From Kaistella pullorum (GTDB lineage Bacteria; Bacteroidota; Bacteroidia; Flavobacteriales; Weeksellaceae): 56,273 nucleotides of DNA. This document shows positions 43,828-53,090 of the stretch, one piece after another. The stretch covers positions 1 to 56,273 of the forward strand of contig NZ_JACSPS010000001.1 in the NCBI RefSeq assembly GCF_014837035.1, given 5' to 3'. A program made the position numbers and the translations under genes. Below the pieces are notes generated by a model that saw only the letters and a list, made by a program, of their open reading frames with translations, made no database searches and had not been told where the DNA came from. Each line of letters opens with the position of its first letter. Position 1 is the stretch's first letter.

Positions 43828-45894
43828 ATGCCGGCAGAATTTAATCCGCGCGATATTACGTGGCTCGCCTTTAATGAAAGAGTGCTGCAGGAAGCGATGG
43901 ATCCGAAGGTTCCGTTGCACTTGCGGATCCGGTTTCTTGGAATTTTCTCTAATAATCTCGACGAATTTTTCCGCGTTCGTGTCGCCGGACTGAAACGTGC
44001 GATGGATTTTAAAACCAAATTCATCACCGAATCTTTTTACCAGCCACCTTCAAAGATCCTGCAAACCATCAACGAGATTGTTTTGCGCCAGCAGCAGGAT
44101 TTTGACAAGACCTGGAAGAAAATTCAGATGGAGATGTCCTCTGAAAATGTGTTCATCAGAACCACCAAAAATCTCACAGAAGACCAAAAAGTTTTCGTGT
44201 GGAGATATTTTGATGAGATCGTGGAAAGCAACGTGATTCCCATTTTGCTTCATGAGAATTCACCGATGCCCTATCTGCGAGACAAGTCCCTTTACATGGG
44301 CGTTGCGATGCGCCGCGGCGATTTTCAGTACGCCAGCAACTACGCGATTATTGAGATTCCCTCGCGCGCGGTGGGACGTTTTGTTTTGCTACCCTCTGAA
44401 AATGACGAGAAAAACGTGATGTTGCTCGAAGATGTGATTGCGTTTAATCTTCCGCATATATTTTCTTATTTCGGGTACGATGAGTTTCAGGCGCATTGCT
44501 TTAAAGTTACCAAAGATGCCGAGTTTGATTTGGATAACGACATCAAAACAACCTTAGCCGAAAAGATCGAAAAGGGCATAAAATCGCGCCGCAAAGGGAA
44601 ACCCACACGTTTCGTTTTTGACCGCGAGATGGACAAAGCTTTGCTCGAATTTCTAATCCGGAAACTTAATCTTTCGAAAAAAGACAGCATAATTCCGGGT
44701 GGGAAAATCCACAATTTCCGGCATTTCATGGACTTTCCAAAGGTTTTCAAAGCCTACAGCGCACCGCTGGAACGCACGTCTTTCGACCATACTGTATTTG
44801 CAGATAACCGTGTGACAGATGTGATACTGAAAACTGACGTACTGCTCACTTTTCCTTACCACGCCTATACACCTGTCATCGATCTGCTCCGCGAGGCGGC
44901 AATGGACCCTGATGTACGCTCGATACAGATCACCGCTTACCGTTTGGCGAGCCACTCTAAAATAGCAAACGCACTGATTAACGCGGTACGGAACGGCAAA
45001 GATGTCACAGTAATGCTTGAGCTGCGCGCCAGATTCGATGAAGAAAGCAATCTGGAATGGAAAGATATCTTCGAACAGGAAGGCGTAAAGGTTCTGCTCG
45101 GTATTCCGAACAAGAAAGTGCATGCGAAACTTTGCGTCATCAAAAAACGTGTTCACAACAAGACTCTGCAGTATGGCTTTGTAAGCACCGGAAACTTTAA
45201 CGAAAAAACCGCTAAAATCTATGGTGACCACCTGCTGATGACCGCCGATCGCGGCATCATGGCAGATATCAATAAAGTTTTTAATGTACTTCGCAAACCT
45301 AAACACGATTTTTTGCCTGTACTGAAATCGTGCAAAAGCCTGCTTCTTTCTCCAGAATTTATGCGGGAACGCATTTCTGAGCTTATCGACCGTGAAATTG
45401 CGGAAGCCAAGGCGGGCAGGAAAGCAGAGATGATCATCAAAACCAATTCGCTCAGCGACCGCCAACTTATTTCAAAACTTTACGATGCTGCGCAGGCCGG
45501 TGTTACAGTAAAACTGATCGTACGCGGAATCTACTGTGCTGTGAACCAAAAAAGTTTCAAGAGGAAGATTCAGGCCATCAGTATTGTGGATGAATATCTG
45601 GAACATGCGCGGGTGATGTATTTTTACGGAAAAGGCAATGAGGACATCTATATTTCATCCGCTGACTGGATGACGCGAAACCTCGATTACCGCATAGAAG
45701 CCGCTGTACCGATAATCCAGAAAAATTTAAAGAAAGAAATAAAAGACATCCTCGATATCCAGCTGAATGACAACGTGAAAGCGCGAATTTTAGACAAAAA
45801 ACTCCGCAATGAGTATGTGAAAAATGGCGGCGTCGAATACCGTTCACAAATTGAAACTTACCGCTATCTCAAAGAGCTTTCGCTCAAATCTTAG
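43828..45894 (+). CDS. ppk1: Polyphosphate kinase 1
   Basis: 688 residues, standard length. It makes polyphosphate from ATP reversibly. The N-terminal ITWLAFNERVLQEA region, IPNKKVHAKLCVI with the phosphorylated His, YGFVSTGNFNEKTAKIYGDH, and EYLEHARVMYFYG with the second conserved His are present. It has its own promoter and is followed by the riboswitch region. A Ppx-type phosphatase is encoded at 5658. Confidence 0.96.
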   Translation: MPAEFNPRDITWLAFNERVLQEAMDPKVPLHLRIRFLGIFSNNLDEFFRVRVAGLKRAMDFKTKFITESFYQPPSKILQTINEIVLRQQQDFDKTWKKIQMEMSSENVFIRTTKNLTEDQKVFVWRYFDEIVESNVIPILLHENSPMPYLRDKSLYMGVAMRRGDFQYASNYAIIEIPSRAVGRFVLLPSENDEKNVMLLEDVIAFNLPHIFSYFGYDEFQAHCFKVTKDAEFDLDNDIKTTLAEKIEKGIKSRRKGKPTRFVFDREMDKALLEFLIRKLNLSKKDSIIPGGKIHNFRHFMDFPKVFKAYSAPLERTSFDHTVFADNRVTDVILKTDVLLTFPYHAYTPVIDLLREAAMDPDVRSIQITAYRLASHSKIANALINAVRNGKDVTVMLELRARFDEESNLEWKDIFEQEGVKVLLGIPNKKVHAKLCVIKKRVHNKTLQYGFVSTGNFNEKTAKIYGDHLLMTADRGIMADINKVFNVLRKPKHDFLPVLKSCKSLLLSPEFMRERISELIDREIAEAKAGRKAEMIIKTNSLSDRQLISKLYDAAQAGVTVKLIVRGIYCAVNQKSFKRKIQAISIVDEYLEHARVMYFYGKGNEDIYISSADWMTRNLDYRIEAAVPIIQKNLKKEIKDILDIQLNDNVKARILDKKLRNEYVKNGGVEYRSQIETYRYLKELSLKS

Positions 45895-45930
45895 CTTTCC
45901 TAGCTGGTTTTGCTGTTTTAATTGTATTAT

Positions 45931-46128
45931 CTTCGCCAAACTTTTGGAAAAGGGAACCGCGTGCAAACCGTGGACTGTCCCCGCAACTGTAAATCACATC
46001 AAAGAATTGTTTCAAAAAAAACCACTGGAAACGGGAAGGTGAAACAATGTGAAAGTCAGGAGACCTTGCCGAAAGTATGATTAACAAACGCTTTCGGAGG
46101 AAGAGTCGTGAATAGCTGAACGTTTCTG
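45931..46128 (+). promoter_or_regulatory. Cobalamin riboswitch
   Basis: AAAAGGGAA, GGACTGTCCCCGCAACTGTA, CCACTGG-AAACGGGAAGG and the B12-box-like GAAAGTCAGGAGACC follow in order, the conserved core of the cobalamin riboswitch. Downstream, CCGAAAG (46069-46075) pairs with CTTTCGG (46091-46097), a probable switching hairpin. It lies between ppk1 and the TonB receptor it should control. Confidence 0.93.
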
Positions 46129-46188
46129 TTCGGCTGTTTTCCCTACATTTTTTCCGATAGGCACATCTTTAACTTAAATTATTCTTTA

Positions 46189-48102
46189 ATGAAAAAAAGA
46201 TTGTTTTTTGTTGGAGCAATGCTTGTCCTATCATCAGACATTTTTGCCCAACAGGAGAATGAAACGCAGATCGAAACCGTGACGATCGCTTCAAAGACGA
46301 AACAACAACTTTACAAAACCGGCAAAAACGTGCAGCTGATCAGTGCTGCGGACCTTGAAAAACATCAGGGCCAGAGTTTACCTGAGGTGCTGAACCAGGT
46401 CGCCGGCTTCCAGATCGTAAGCAATTTCAACAATGGCCAGGAACCCAAAGCCATGAAAATCCGCGGTGGCAAGAGTGCAAACGTATTGATTTTAATGGAT
46501 GGCGTGCCACTGAAAGATGTCACCGGAAACGACTATAATGTTTCGGATCTGCGGCTTCTGTCACAGGAAAGTGTAGAAAGCATCGAGATTCTGAACGGTG
46601 CCTCATCTGTACTTTATGGGAGCAACGCCACTGTTTCGGTGATTAATATCAAGACCAAGAAAACAGCAACCCGCAGTATAGAAGGCATTTTAGGTGCGCG
46701 CGGAGGTTCGTTTTCTACGTTTGCGCAAAATGCTTTGTTGAAAGGAAAAATCAAGGATTTGACTTATCACGTTTCGGGATTCAACGAAAAATCTGACGGA
46801 CTTTCATCAGCTGAAGGCGAAAATTTCGAGAAAGACGGCTTTGAAAAACAAAACATCAGCGCGATGGTCGGCTATTCATTCGGGAATTTCAATCTGAATG
46901 TAAACGGCGGTTGGAATCATCATCTTTTCGATTATGACGGTGGTGCATTCAGTGACGGAGTTTATCGCGCAGATGACCGGCAGCATTTTGTAGGCGCGAA
47001 TGCAAACTTTAAATACAAAAACGGTGAAATTGCCTTTAACACAAGGTTTTCGGGCAACGAGCGTTTGGGTCAAAGCTTTGTAAATTCCGCATATCAGGAT
47101 GATTTCTCCTACGCCGGACGCAGTTTCTTCAGTGAAATATTTAATAATTACAGATTTTCAGAGCATGTGAATATCACCGTCGGTGCACAGTTCGAAAATC
47201 AAAAAATGGGCGCAAAATCTCTTCCGTGGGGAAAAACGCAACTGGAAGATGTCCTAAAACTTGAAGATACTGAGCTTCATGCAACCGATATTTTTGCCAA
47301 TGCAAATTTCAGTTTTAATATTTTGAATCTTGATGCCGGTGCGCGCCTCACAGACAACTCAAAGTTCGGCCAACACTGGGTTTACAGCCTTAATCCGTAT
47401 CTCCTGAAGGAACTTGAAACATATTATCTTAAAGTGGGCTACTCCTACTCCACTGCTTTCATCGCGCCAACGCTGTACCAGACTTACGGCTCATTACCTT
47501 ACGTTTTGGCGAATTTTGAACTGGAGCCGGAAACCAATTTTGCACATGAAATCGATTTGAGCTTGGGCAAAAAAGACCGCACTCTCGTGTTTAATGCCAG
47601 CTTTTTCTTTAGAAATGAAAAAAATGTCCTCACTTACGGTATCGTAGATTTTCAAACTTACGCCGGACAGTACCTAAATGTGGCCGAAAATAAAGCCAAA
47701 GGTTTCGAACTGGGTGTGAATTACCGTCTGCATCCGATGCTACGCTTGGGAGGCAACTTCAGTTTTGTGGAAAAAGAGGACGAGGCGACAATGCTGAGAC
47801 AGCCAAAACAGCGTGTAAATTCTTATGCTGAATTTCAGCCGTTTTCAGGAACCCGAATTACCGTGAACCACCAGTTTATCTCAAAACGAGCTGATTCTTT
47901 TTACAACGAAAACACTTTCCTCGTAGAAGAAGTGATGTTGGATAGTTTTAACTTATTTAATTTAAATATTAACCAAAAAATAAATTCAAAAATTGATGCT
48001 TACCTCAATATCGGAAACGTGTTGAATACATCATACGTTGATGTGATCGGATATACCACGAAGCCCCGAAATTATATGCTCGGCGTCAACTATCGGTTTT
48101 AG
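46189..48102 (+). CDS. TonB-dependent outer-membrane receptor, probably for vitamin B12
   Basis: 637 residues: signal peptide (about 1-20), plug domain with QQLYKTGKNVQLISAADLEK (the TonB-interacting part) and VLILMDGVPLKDV, then a beta-barrel ending in NYMLGVNYRF. The upstream cobalamin riboswitch identifies the substrate as cobalamin or a corrinoid, making it BtuB-like. There is no adjacent btuCDF. Confidence 0.9.
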   Translation: MKKRLFFVGAMLVLSSDIFAQQENETQIETVTIASKTKQQLYKTGKNVQLISAADLEKHQGQSLPEVLNQVAGFQIVSNFNNGQEPKAMKIRGGKSANVLILMDGVPLKDVTGNDYNVSDLRLLSQESVESIEILNGASSVLYGSNATVSVINIKTKKTATRSIEGILGARGGSFSTFAQNALLKGKIKDLTYHVSGFNEKSDGLSSAEGENFEKDGFEKQNISAMVGYSFGNFNLNVNGGWNHHLFDYDGGAFSDGVYRADDRQHFVGANANFKYKNGEIAFNTRFSGNERLGQSFVNSAYQDDFSYAGRSFFSEIFNNYRFSEHVNITVGAQFENQKMGAKSLPWGKTQLEDVLKLEDTELHATDIFANANFSFNILNLDAGARLTDNSKFGQHWVYSLNPYLLKELETYYLKVGYSYSTAFIAPTLYQTYGSLPYVLANFELEPETNFAHEIDLSLGKKDRTLVFNASFFFRNEKNVLTYGIVDFQTYAGQYLNVAENKAKGFELGVNYRLHPMLRLGGNFSFVEKEDEATMLRQPKQRVNSYAEFQPFSGTRITVNHQFISKRADSFYNENTFLVEEVMLDSFNLFNLNINQKINSKIDAYLNIGNVLNTSYVDVIGYTTKPRNYMLGVNYRF

Positions 48103-48124
48103 AAAATTTTTTTTGAGTGTAATA

Positions 48125-48158
48125 AAAACGCCCTTTGATGAATTCAAAAGGGCGTTTT
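48125..48158. terminator. Bidirectional terminator between receptor and CCA-adding enzyme genes
   Basis: AAAACGCCCTTT / AAAGGGCGTTTT stem around a 9-10 nt loop with T-rich flanks on both strands. Confidence 0.85.
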
Positions 48159-48161
48159 ATT

Positions 48162-49586
48162 TCATTCTGCAAGGATAAGTCCGAGCGATTTTGCCTCGTT
48201 GATCACGAAATTTCGGGCCTGCACAGGATCGTTTTCGATTTCGCCTTCCAGGATTGCTTCTTTTACTTTCTCTTTTAATATCCCGATCTCACGGCCTGGC
48301 TTAATATTAAAAAGTTTCATGATTTCCTCACCCGAAATAGGTGGCTGAAAATTTCGGATGTGGTCTTTTTCTTCAACTTCACGTATTTTTTGCGCCACAT
48401 ATTCAAAGTTTTTCTTGAATTTTTCCTGTTTGGAAGAATTTTTTGTGGTAATGTCGGCTTTGTTAAGGATGAAAAGATCCTCCAGGTCATCACCCGCGTC
48501 GAAAAGCAGTCTGCGCAAAGCCGCGTCCGAAGTTCCGTCATCGATCAGCGCGATTGGCCGCGATGAAAGCTTCACCAATTTCTGTACGTACTTCATGTCC
48601 GGGCCAAGCGGCAGTTTCAGCCGGTGAAAAATAGATTTCACCATTTTTGAACCGAGAAATTCGTGACCGTGAAATGTCCAGCCGGTACCTTCCACAAATT
48701 TTTTAGTCGGAGCCTTCCCGATATCGTGAAGCAGCGCAGCCCAGCGCAGCCACAAATTGTCGGTGTTCTGGGAGATATTATCTACCACTTCCAGCGTGTG
48801 CCAAAAATTGTCTTTGTGCGTCTGACCTTCCACTTCCTCTATGCCGCGCAGCGCGGTAAGTTCGGGAATAATCAATGGCAGCAGCGATGTTTCTTCCAAA
48901 ATCCTGAGACCGAGCGAAGGTTTTGCAGACATCATGATCTTATTGAATTCCACCATGATTCTTTCCATCGACACTATTTTCAGCCGCTGACTTTCAGTTT
49001 TGATCGCTTCAAGTGATGATTTTTCTATTGTGAAATTTAAAGTAGATGCAAAACGCACCGCGCGCATCATCCTGAGCGGATCGTCAGAATAGGTCTGAAC
49101 AGGATCGAGCGGTGTTCGCAGGATTTTCTTTTTAAGGTCTTCAATGCCATTGAAGGGATCTACCAGTTCGCCGAAGTTTTCCTTATTGAGCGAAATGGCC
49201 AGCGCATTTATGGTAAAATCGCGGCGCTTTTGGTCATCCTCCAGCGTTCCGGTTTCCACCGCGGGTTTGCGTGAATTCTCAGCGTAGCTTTCTTTCCGCG
49301 CCCCGACAAATTCTATCTCAAGGCCGTTGTATTTAAACATTGCCGTGCCGTAATTTTTGAAAACCGAAACTTTGAGATTGGGATTGATTTTGTTTGCAAG
49401 TGCTTTGGCTAAAGCAATTCCGCTGCCCTCAGTCACAAAATCTATATCCGTCAACTGGCCGCGTTTCAGCAGTAAATCCCGCACGAAACCGCCTACAATA
49501 TATATACTTTGGCCATTTTCTGACGCTACCTCGGACGCTAGTTTAAAGAGCCTGAAATTTTTAGACTGGGTAAGATTAATGATCAT
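48162..49586 (-). CDS. tRNA nucleotidyltransferase (CCA-adding enzyme family) with HD domain
   Basis: 474 residues. The class II nucleotidyltransferase head has IYIVGGFVRDLLLKRG and DIDFV (the DxD metal motif); RRDFTINALA and DPLRMMRAVRFA complete the family signature. An HD domain follows (about 245-390), with RWAALLHDIGKAP holding the His-Asp pair. It adds or repairs the CCA end of tRNAs, or is a poly(A) polymerase relative. CCA-adding is the more likely in Bacteroidota. Confidence 0.92.
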   Translation of the reverse strand: MIINLTQSKNFRLFKLASEVASENGQSIYIVGGFVRDLLLKRGQLTDIDFVTEGSGIALAKALANKINPNLKVSVFKNYGTAMFKYNGLEIEFVGARKESYAENSRKPAVETGTLEDDQKRRDFTINALAISLNKENFGELVDPFNGIEDLKKKILRTPLDPVQTYSDDPLRMMRAVRFASTLNFTIEKSSLEAIKTESQRLKIVSMERIMVEFNKIMMSAKPSLGLRILEETSLLPLIIPELTALRGIEEVEGQTHKDNFWHTLEVVDNISQNTDNLWLRWAALLHDIGKAPTKKFVEGTGWTFHGHEFLGSKMVKSIFHRLKLPLGPDMKYVQKLVKLSSRPIALIDDGTSDAALRRLLFDAGDDLEDLFILNKADITTKNSSKQEKFKKNFEYVAQKIREVEEKDHIRNFQPPISGEEIMKLFNIKPGREIGILKEKVKEAILEGEIENDPVQARNFVINEAKSLGLILAE

Positions 49587-49774
49587 AATAAGGAACAGCG
49601 TTGTAAGAGCTGTTTTTAAGTTTTTGCAAAGATACAGAAACTGTACGCCGTAGAAAACTATGAGATCTCGCGGGCCAATACACCCAAAATATACTTTAAA
49701 GATATGTTTTAGATGCTAACTATTTAATTTGCCGATGATTAATTATTAATTTTAAGTATTAAAAAACACAAGTG

Positions 49775-51211
49775 ATGAAAACGCAAAATTTACTTTTCAG
49801 TCTGTTTCTGCCTGTGGTGCTTTTCGCACAGGCCAGTGAGGAGAGCTACCCAATTGCTAATCAATTTGCCGCAGAAAATTCCTTGCGTCCGTATGAGAGC
49901 CGTTTCACCGGCGTAAAAGTCGCAAAGAGTGAATGTTTGAACGACGCGCAGCTTATGCAACTGAAATATCAAATTCAGCAGAACAGGAAACGGATTGTGG
50001 CTAAAGATGCGCAGGCTTTTTCGAAAATCAGGAAACTTAGTCTCTTCCAGAATCCGTTTCGCCCAAAGGCAGGCTTTAATGATTACGGCTATCATACCCT
50101 GAATTACCAGGTTGACCACAACCTGACGCCGAACAACAACCTGCTCGACTACAATTGCGGCACGCGAACCTACGACTGGGCCAACGGCAACCATGCGGGA
50201 ACCGACTACATCCTCTGGCCGTATCCCTGGAAACGTATGCAGGAAAACGTGATGGAAATTGTAGCTGCAGCACCGGGAATCATCGTGGAAAAGCGAAACA
50301 GTTTCGCAGATCTGAACTGTACCAACAATGGAAACCCAAACTGGAACGGTATCGTAGTAGAACATGCAGACGGCACTTTTGCCATCTATATGCATTTTAA
50401 AAAAAATTCAGCGACTGCCAAGGAAGTAGGTGATACGGTGACCGCAGGTGAATTTTTGGGTTTAGCCGGCAGCTCAGGCAGCAGCACTATTCCGCATCTG
50501 CATTTTGAGATACGCGATGCCGAAAGCAATGTGATAGATCCATATCAGGGAAACTGCAATCCGACTGTCACACAAACATGGTGGATGCAACAGGAACCCT
50601 ACTATGTTCCGCGAATTAACAGGATTTCCACGCACTCCGTAAGCACCAATGACACTGCCTGTCCGGTGGTAGAAAACACTTATGAAAAGACCAATTTTGA
50701 CACGGGAGACCCGATGGTGCTGAAGCTGTATTACCGTGACATCAAACCCGGAGATGTAACGGCGATTAAAATTACCGGACCATCAGGGAATATCGTATCA
50801 AATTACACCTGGACTCAGGATTGGGGTGTATTTTATGCCACTGCCTGGGCCTACTGGACTTTCAACATCACATCCAGCTGGGAAACCGGCATATATAATA
50901 TTCAGGCAAATTTTGGCGGGAACAGCTACACCACTGCTTTCGGTGTACGGACCCCATTGGGAAGCAATGAACACAATCTGGATGAACTGATGATTTATCC
51001 AAATCCGGTAAGGGATGTACTCACCATTAAGAACTTCACTGAAGGAGATAAAATCGAAATTCTGGATTCGACGGGGCGGTTGATTAGAGGTTTGGCCGCA
51101 GATACCAAAACAGGGAAACTGAATGTCAGTGTGCTTCAGGCCGGGAACTATTATCTGAAAATATCTGTAAAAGATCAGCGCGTGAAGCTGCTGAAATTTA
51201 CGAAGAAATAG
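49775..51211 (+). CDS. Secreted M23-family metallopeptidase with type IX sorting tail
   Basis: 478 residues from the ATG at 49775 (a GTG one codon earlier is also in frame). A signal peptide (about 1-18) and prodomain-like part are followed by an M23/LytM domain (about 120-260): HAGTDYILWPYPWKRM with an HxxxD zinc motif and TIPHLHFEIRDA with the HxH motif. The C-terminal tail LMIYPNPVRDVLTIKN to LLKFTKK is a type A sorting signal for the type IX secretion system. It would be exported to the surface or medium to cut peptidoglycan or proteins. Confidence 0.93.
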   Translation: MKTQNLLFSLFLPVVLFAQASEESYPIANQFAAENSLRPYESRFTGVKVAKSECLNDAQLMQLKYQIQQNRKRIVAKDAQAFSKIRKLSLFQNPFRPKAGFNDYGYHTLNYQVDHNLTPNNNLLDYNCGTRTYDWANGNHAGTDYILWPYPWKRMQENVMEIVAAAPGIIVEKRNSFADLNCTNNGNPNWNGIVVEHADGTFAIYMHFKKNSATAKEVGDTVTAGEFLGLAGSSGSSTIPHLHFEIRDAESNVIDPYQGNCNPTVTQTWWMQQEPYYVPRINRISTHSVSTNDTACPVVENTYEKTNFDTGDPMVLKLYYRDIKPGDVTAIKITGPSGNIVSNYTWTQDWGVFYATAWAYWTFNITSSWETGIYNIQANFGGNSYTTAFGVRTPLGSNEHNLDELMIYPNPVRDVLTIKNFTEGDKIEILDSTGRLIRGLAADTKTGKLNVSVLQAGNYYLKISVKDQRVKLLKFTKK

Positions 51212-51491
51212 CAGGCGGGCCGGTTTGGGAAGCAGACGCAGTATTTTCGGGGGCGATAAGCCAGGTGCCGATTTCGTCTTCGAGGTATTGCGTTTGAACG
51301 GTAACCGCGTCTAAGAAATCATCAGGAACGTTGGCGGTCTCACAGGTTTGCAGGTGCCAAAGTTCTTCGCTCATCAGTTCATATTCTGAAAAAATTCTGC
51401 GAAAACGATCACTTTTTTGTTCCAATGCTTCAATCTGTGCTTTTTGCGGATCAAATTTTCTGTAACGGCGTTTTGGTTTCATTGAAGACAT
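51198..51491 (-). CDS. Hypothetical protein with a basic N-terminus
   Basis: 97 residues if the ATG at 51491 (MSSMKPKRRYRKFD) is used; a longer frame reaches 51629 but its start reads like non-coding sequence. It is predicted alpha-helical, with KAQIEALEQKSDRFRRIF and an acidic LSEELWHLQ-type centre, and a disordered Ser/Thr tail. It was not recognised as a named family. It overlaps the end of the converging peptidase gene by 14 bases, and lacks any hairpin in between. Confidence 0.6.
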   Translation of the reverse strand: MSSMKPKRRYRKFDPQKAQIEALEQKSDRFRRIFSEYELMSEELWHLQTCETANVPDDFLDAVTVQTQYLEDEIGTWLIAPENTASASQTGPPAISS

Positions 51492-51698
51492 TTTTTTGGC
51501 GAGATTATACAACAGTAGGCATACGGCTAAAGCTTCTATACGGTTTTTGTGTTTATAAAACTCTGGTTTATAAAGGATTGTGAATCTGAAATTTGCGAGA
51601 AATAAATGTATAGATAATATGCCCATCAAAAAAATTTTTAACAGGAATTTCTAAATGTTTAACATATAGTTATAAATTTGCGGCCAACTTACTTAACT

Positions 51699-52157
51699 AT
51701 GAGGGAGCTTTTGATTAAGCAAAAACAAATTGCATTTTTTATTCTGGCCGGCGCGCTGAGTGCTGCCGCAGAGATCGGCTCCTTCAAAGTATTCAGTGTG
51801 TTTTTACCGCAAATATTTCCGGGTGAATATAATTTTTACGGGATTCACTTCCCGCTGAGTAATATTTTTTCAACCGGCGTAGGAATTTTTACCAACTATT
51901 TCCTCAGCATCTGGTTTGTATTTCAACGCGGCAAGCACTCGAAAAAGCGTGAATTCGCCTATTTTATGGGCATATCTGTGCTTTCTACATTCGTCAGTTT
52001 GGCATGTTTCCAGATTTTCTTCCGCATCTTTTACCTCGAACATATCGATGCGGGCATCTTCGTCTTCAGCCGCGAGATACTGAGTAAGGTCTCAGCGATC
52101 CTTCTTGTGTCTGTACTGAACTATACCGTGAAAAAGAATATTATCTTTAACGGATAA
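51699..52157 (+). CDS. GtrA family membrane protein
   Basis: 152 residues from the ATG at 51699, preferred over an in-frame TTG at 51678. Four membrane helices with FFILAGALSAAAEIGSF, TGVGIFTNYFLSIWFVFQ and the C-terminal NYTVKKNIIF are typical of GtrA. GtrA proteins are thought to flip lipid-linked sugars for surface glycans; the substrate here is unknown. The structured repeat copy 2 lies between it and plsC. Confidence 0.88.
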   Translation: MRELLIKQKQIAFFILAGALSAAAEIGSFKVFSVFLPQIFPGEYNFYGIHFPLSNIFSTGVGIFTNYFLSIWFVFQRGKHSKKREFAYFMGISVLSTFVSLACFQIFFRIFYLEHIDAGIFVFSREILSKVSAILLVSVLNYTVKKNIIFNG

Positions 52158-52200
52158 ATACAGGACGTGCGCGGCCGCAAATATAAATGACAGAAGTTTT

Positions 52201-52275
52201 AGCCCCGGTTGAACGGCCTGTTTGAGCTCTCCCGCAGCTTGCCTGCGGGAAGCGAGTAGTGAAAACGGGTATGCT
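52201..52275. repeat. Structured dispersed repeat, copy 2
   Basis: Shares TTGAACGGCCTGTTTGAGC (52209-52227) and AGCGAGTAGTGAAAA (52251-52265) with copy 1 at 14688-14773. AGC (52201-52203) can pair with GCT (52273-52275), CCCG (52204-52207) with CGGG (52266-52269), and the inner part is a GC-rich hairpin TCCCGCAG / CTGCGGGA instead of the AT-rich one of copy 1. It lies in the same orientation as its flanking genes. Confidence 0.75.
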
Positions 52276-52319
52276 CTGCAAAGATTACGATGGCTCGTTG
52301 CTCCTAAAAAAGATTCTTA

Positions 52320-53045
52320 ATGACAGTGATTTTAAATTATTTGTGGCGTGGCTGGATGATTTTGCTCGGCGCTGTGCTAACGCTCACGCTCGGAATTCCG
52401 GTTTTGCTGCTCTCTATAAGGAAAGAACATTACCCGTACGCTTATAAAATCATCAGGATCTGGTGTTTCGGTATGTTCTACGGCATGGGTTTCCGCTATA
52501 CGCTCACGGCTCTCACCGAAAAAAAAATTGACCCAAAGACGCAGTATGTCTTCATCGCAAACCACACGTCCATCATGGATGTGATGCTGCCGTGTATCCT
52601 GATGCCGCACCATCCGCTGTGCTATGTTGGCAAGAAGGAGCTTGTGAAAATTCCTGTTTTCGGTACTATTTATAAACGAATCTGCGTGATGGTGGACCGC
52701 AATTCTGCCCGAAGCCGCGCAGAGGTTTACCGCCGCTGCAGCGAACGGATGGAAGAGGGACAGAGCATCGTGATTTTCCCTGAAGGTGGCGTCTCCGACG
52801 ACCCGAGCGTGGTTTTAGACAAGTTTAAAGACGGCGCTTTTGTACTCGCGAACAAGCATCATTCGCCTTTACTTGTGTATACGTTTGTAGGACTGAAGGA
52901 ATTTTTTCCGTTTGATGCATCCAAAGGCCGACCCGGCAGGATAAAGATATTTTTCAATGATATCTTGGCACCTGAAATGGGCGTAAACGGACTGAAAGAC
53001 GAGGCTTATTCACAAATAAAAAAAGTTCTGCTGAACTCTAATTGA
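52320..53045 (+). CDS. plsC: 1-acyl-sn-glycerol-3-phosphate acyltransferase family protein
   Basis: 241 residues. It acylates lysophosphatidate in phospholipid synthesis at the inner membrane. An N-terminal membrane segment is followed by the acyltransferase motifs: NHTSIMDVM (HX4D), YVGKKELVKIPVFG, and IFPEGGVSD. The ATG at 52320 is kept because it gives the usual hydrophobic N-terminus. Confidence 0.93.
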   Translation: MTVILNYLWRGWMILLGAVLTLTLGIPVLLLSIRKEHYPYAYKIIRIWCFGMFYGMGFRYTLTALTEKKIDPKTQYVFIANHTSIMDVMLPCILMPHHPLCYVGKKELVKIPVFGTIYKRICVMVDRNSARSRAEVYRRCSERMEEGQSIVIFPEGGVSDDPSVVLDKFKDGAFVLANKHHSPLLVYTFVGLKEFFPFDASKGRPGRIKIFFNDILAPEMGVNGLKDEAYSQIKKVLLNSN

Positions 53046-53090
53046 AATATTTATTGGTTATATTTGTTTTTAAGAAATCATTAACAAAAC

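Noticed and set aside
44653..45465. 270-codon minus-strand frame
   Set aside because: It is antisense to ppk1, which has all its motifs on the plus strand; this is a shadow from codon bias.
52259..52447. Short plus-strand frame starting in the structured repeat
   Set aside because: It overlaps plsC in another frame, and its start lies inside repeat copy 2.
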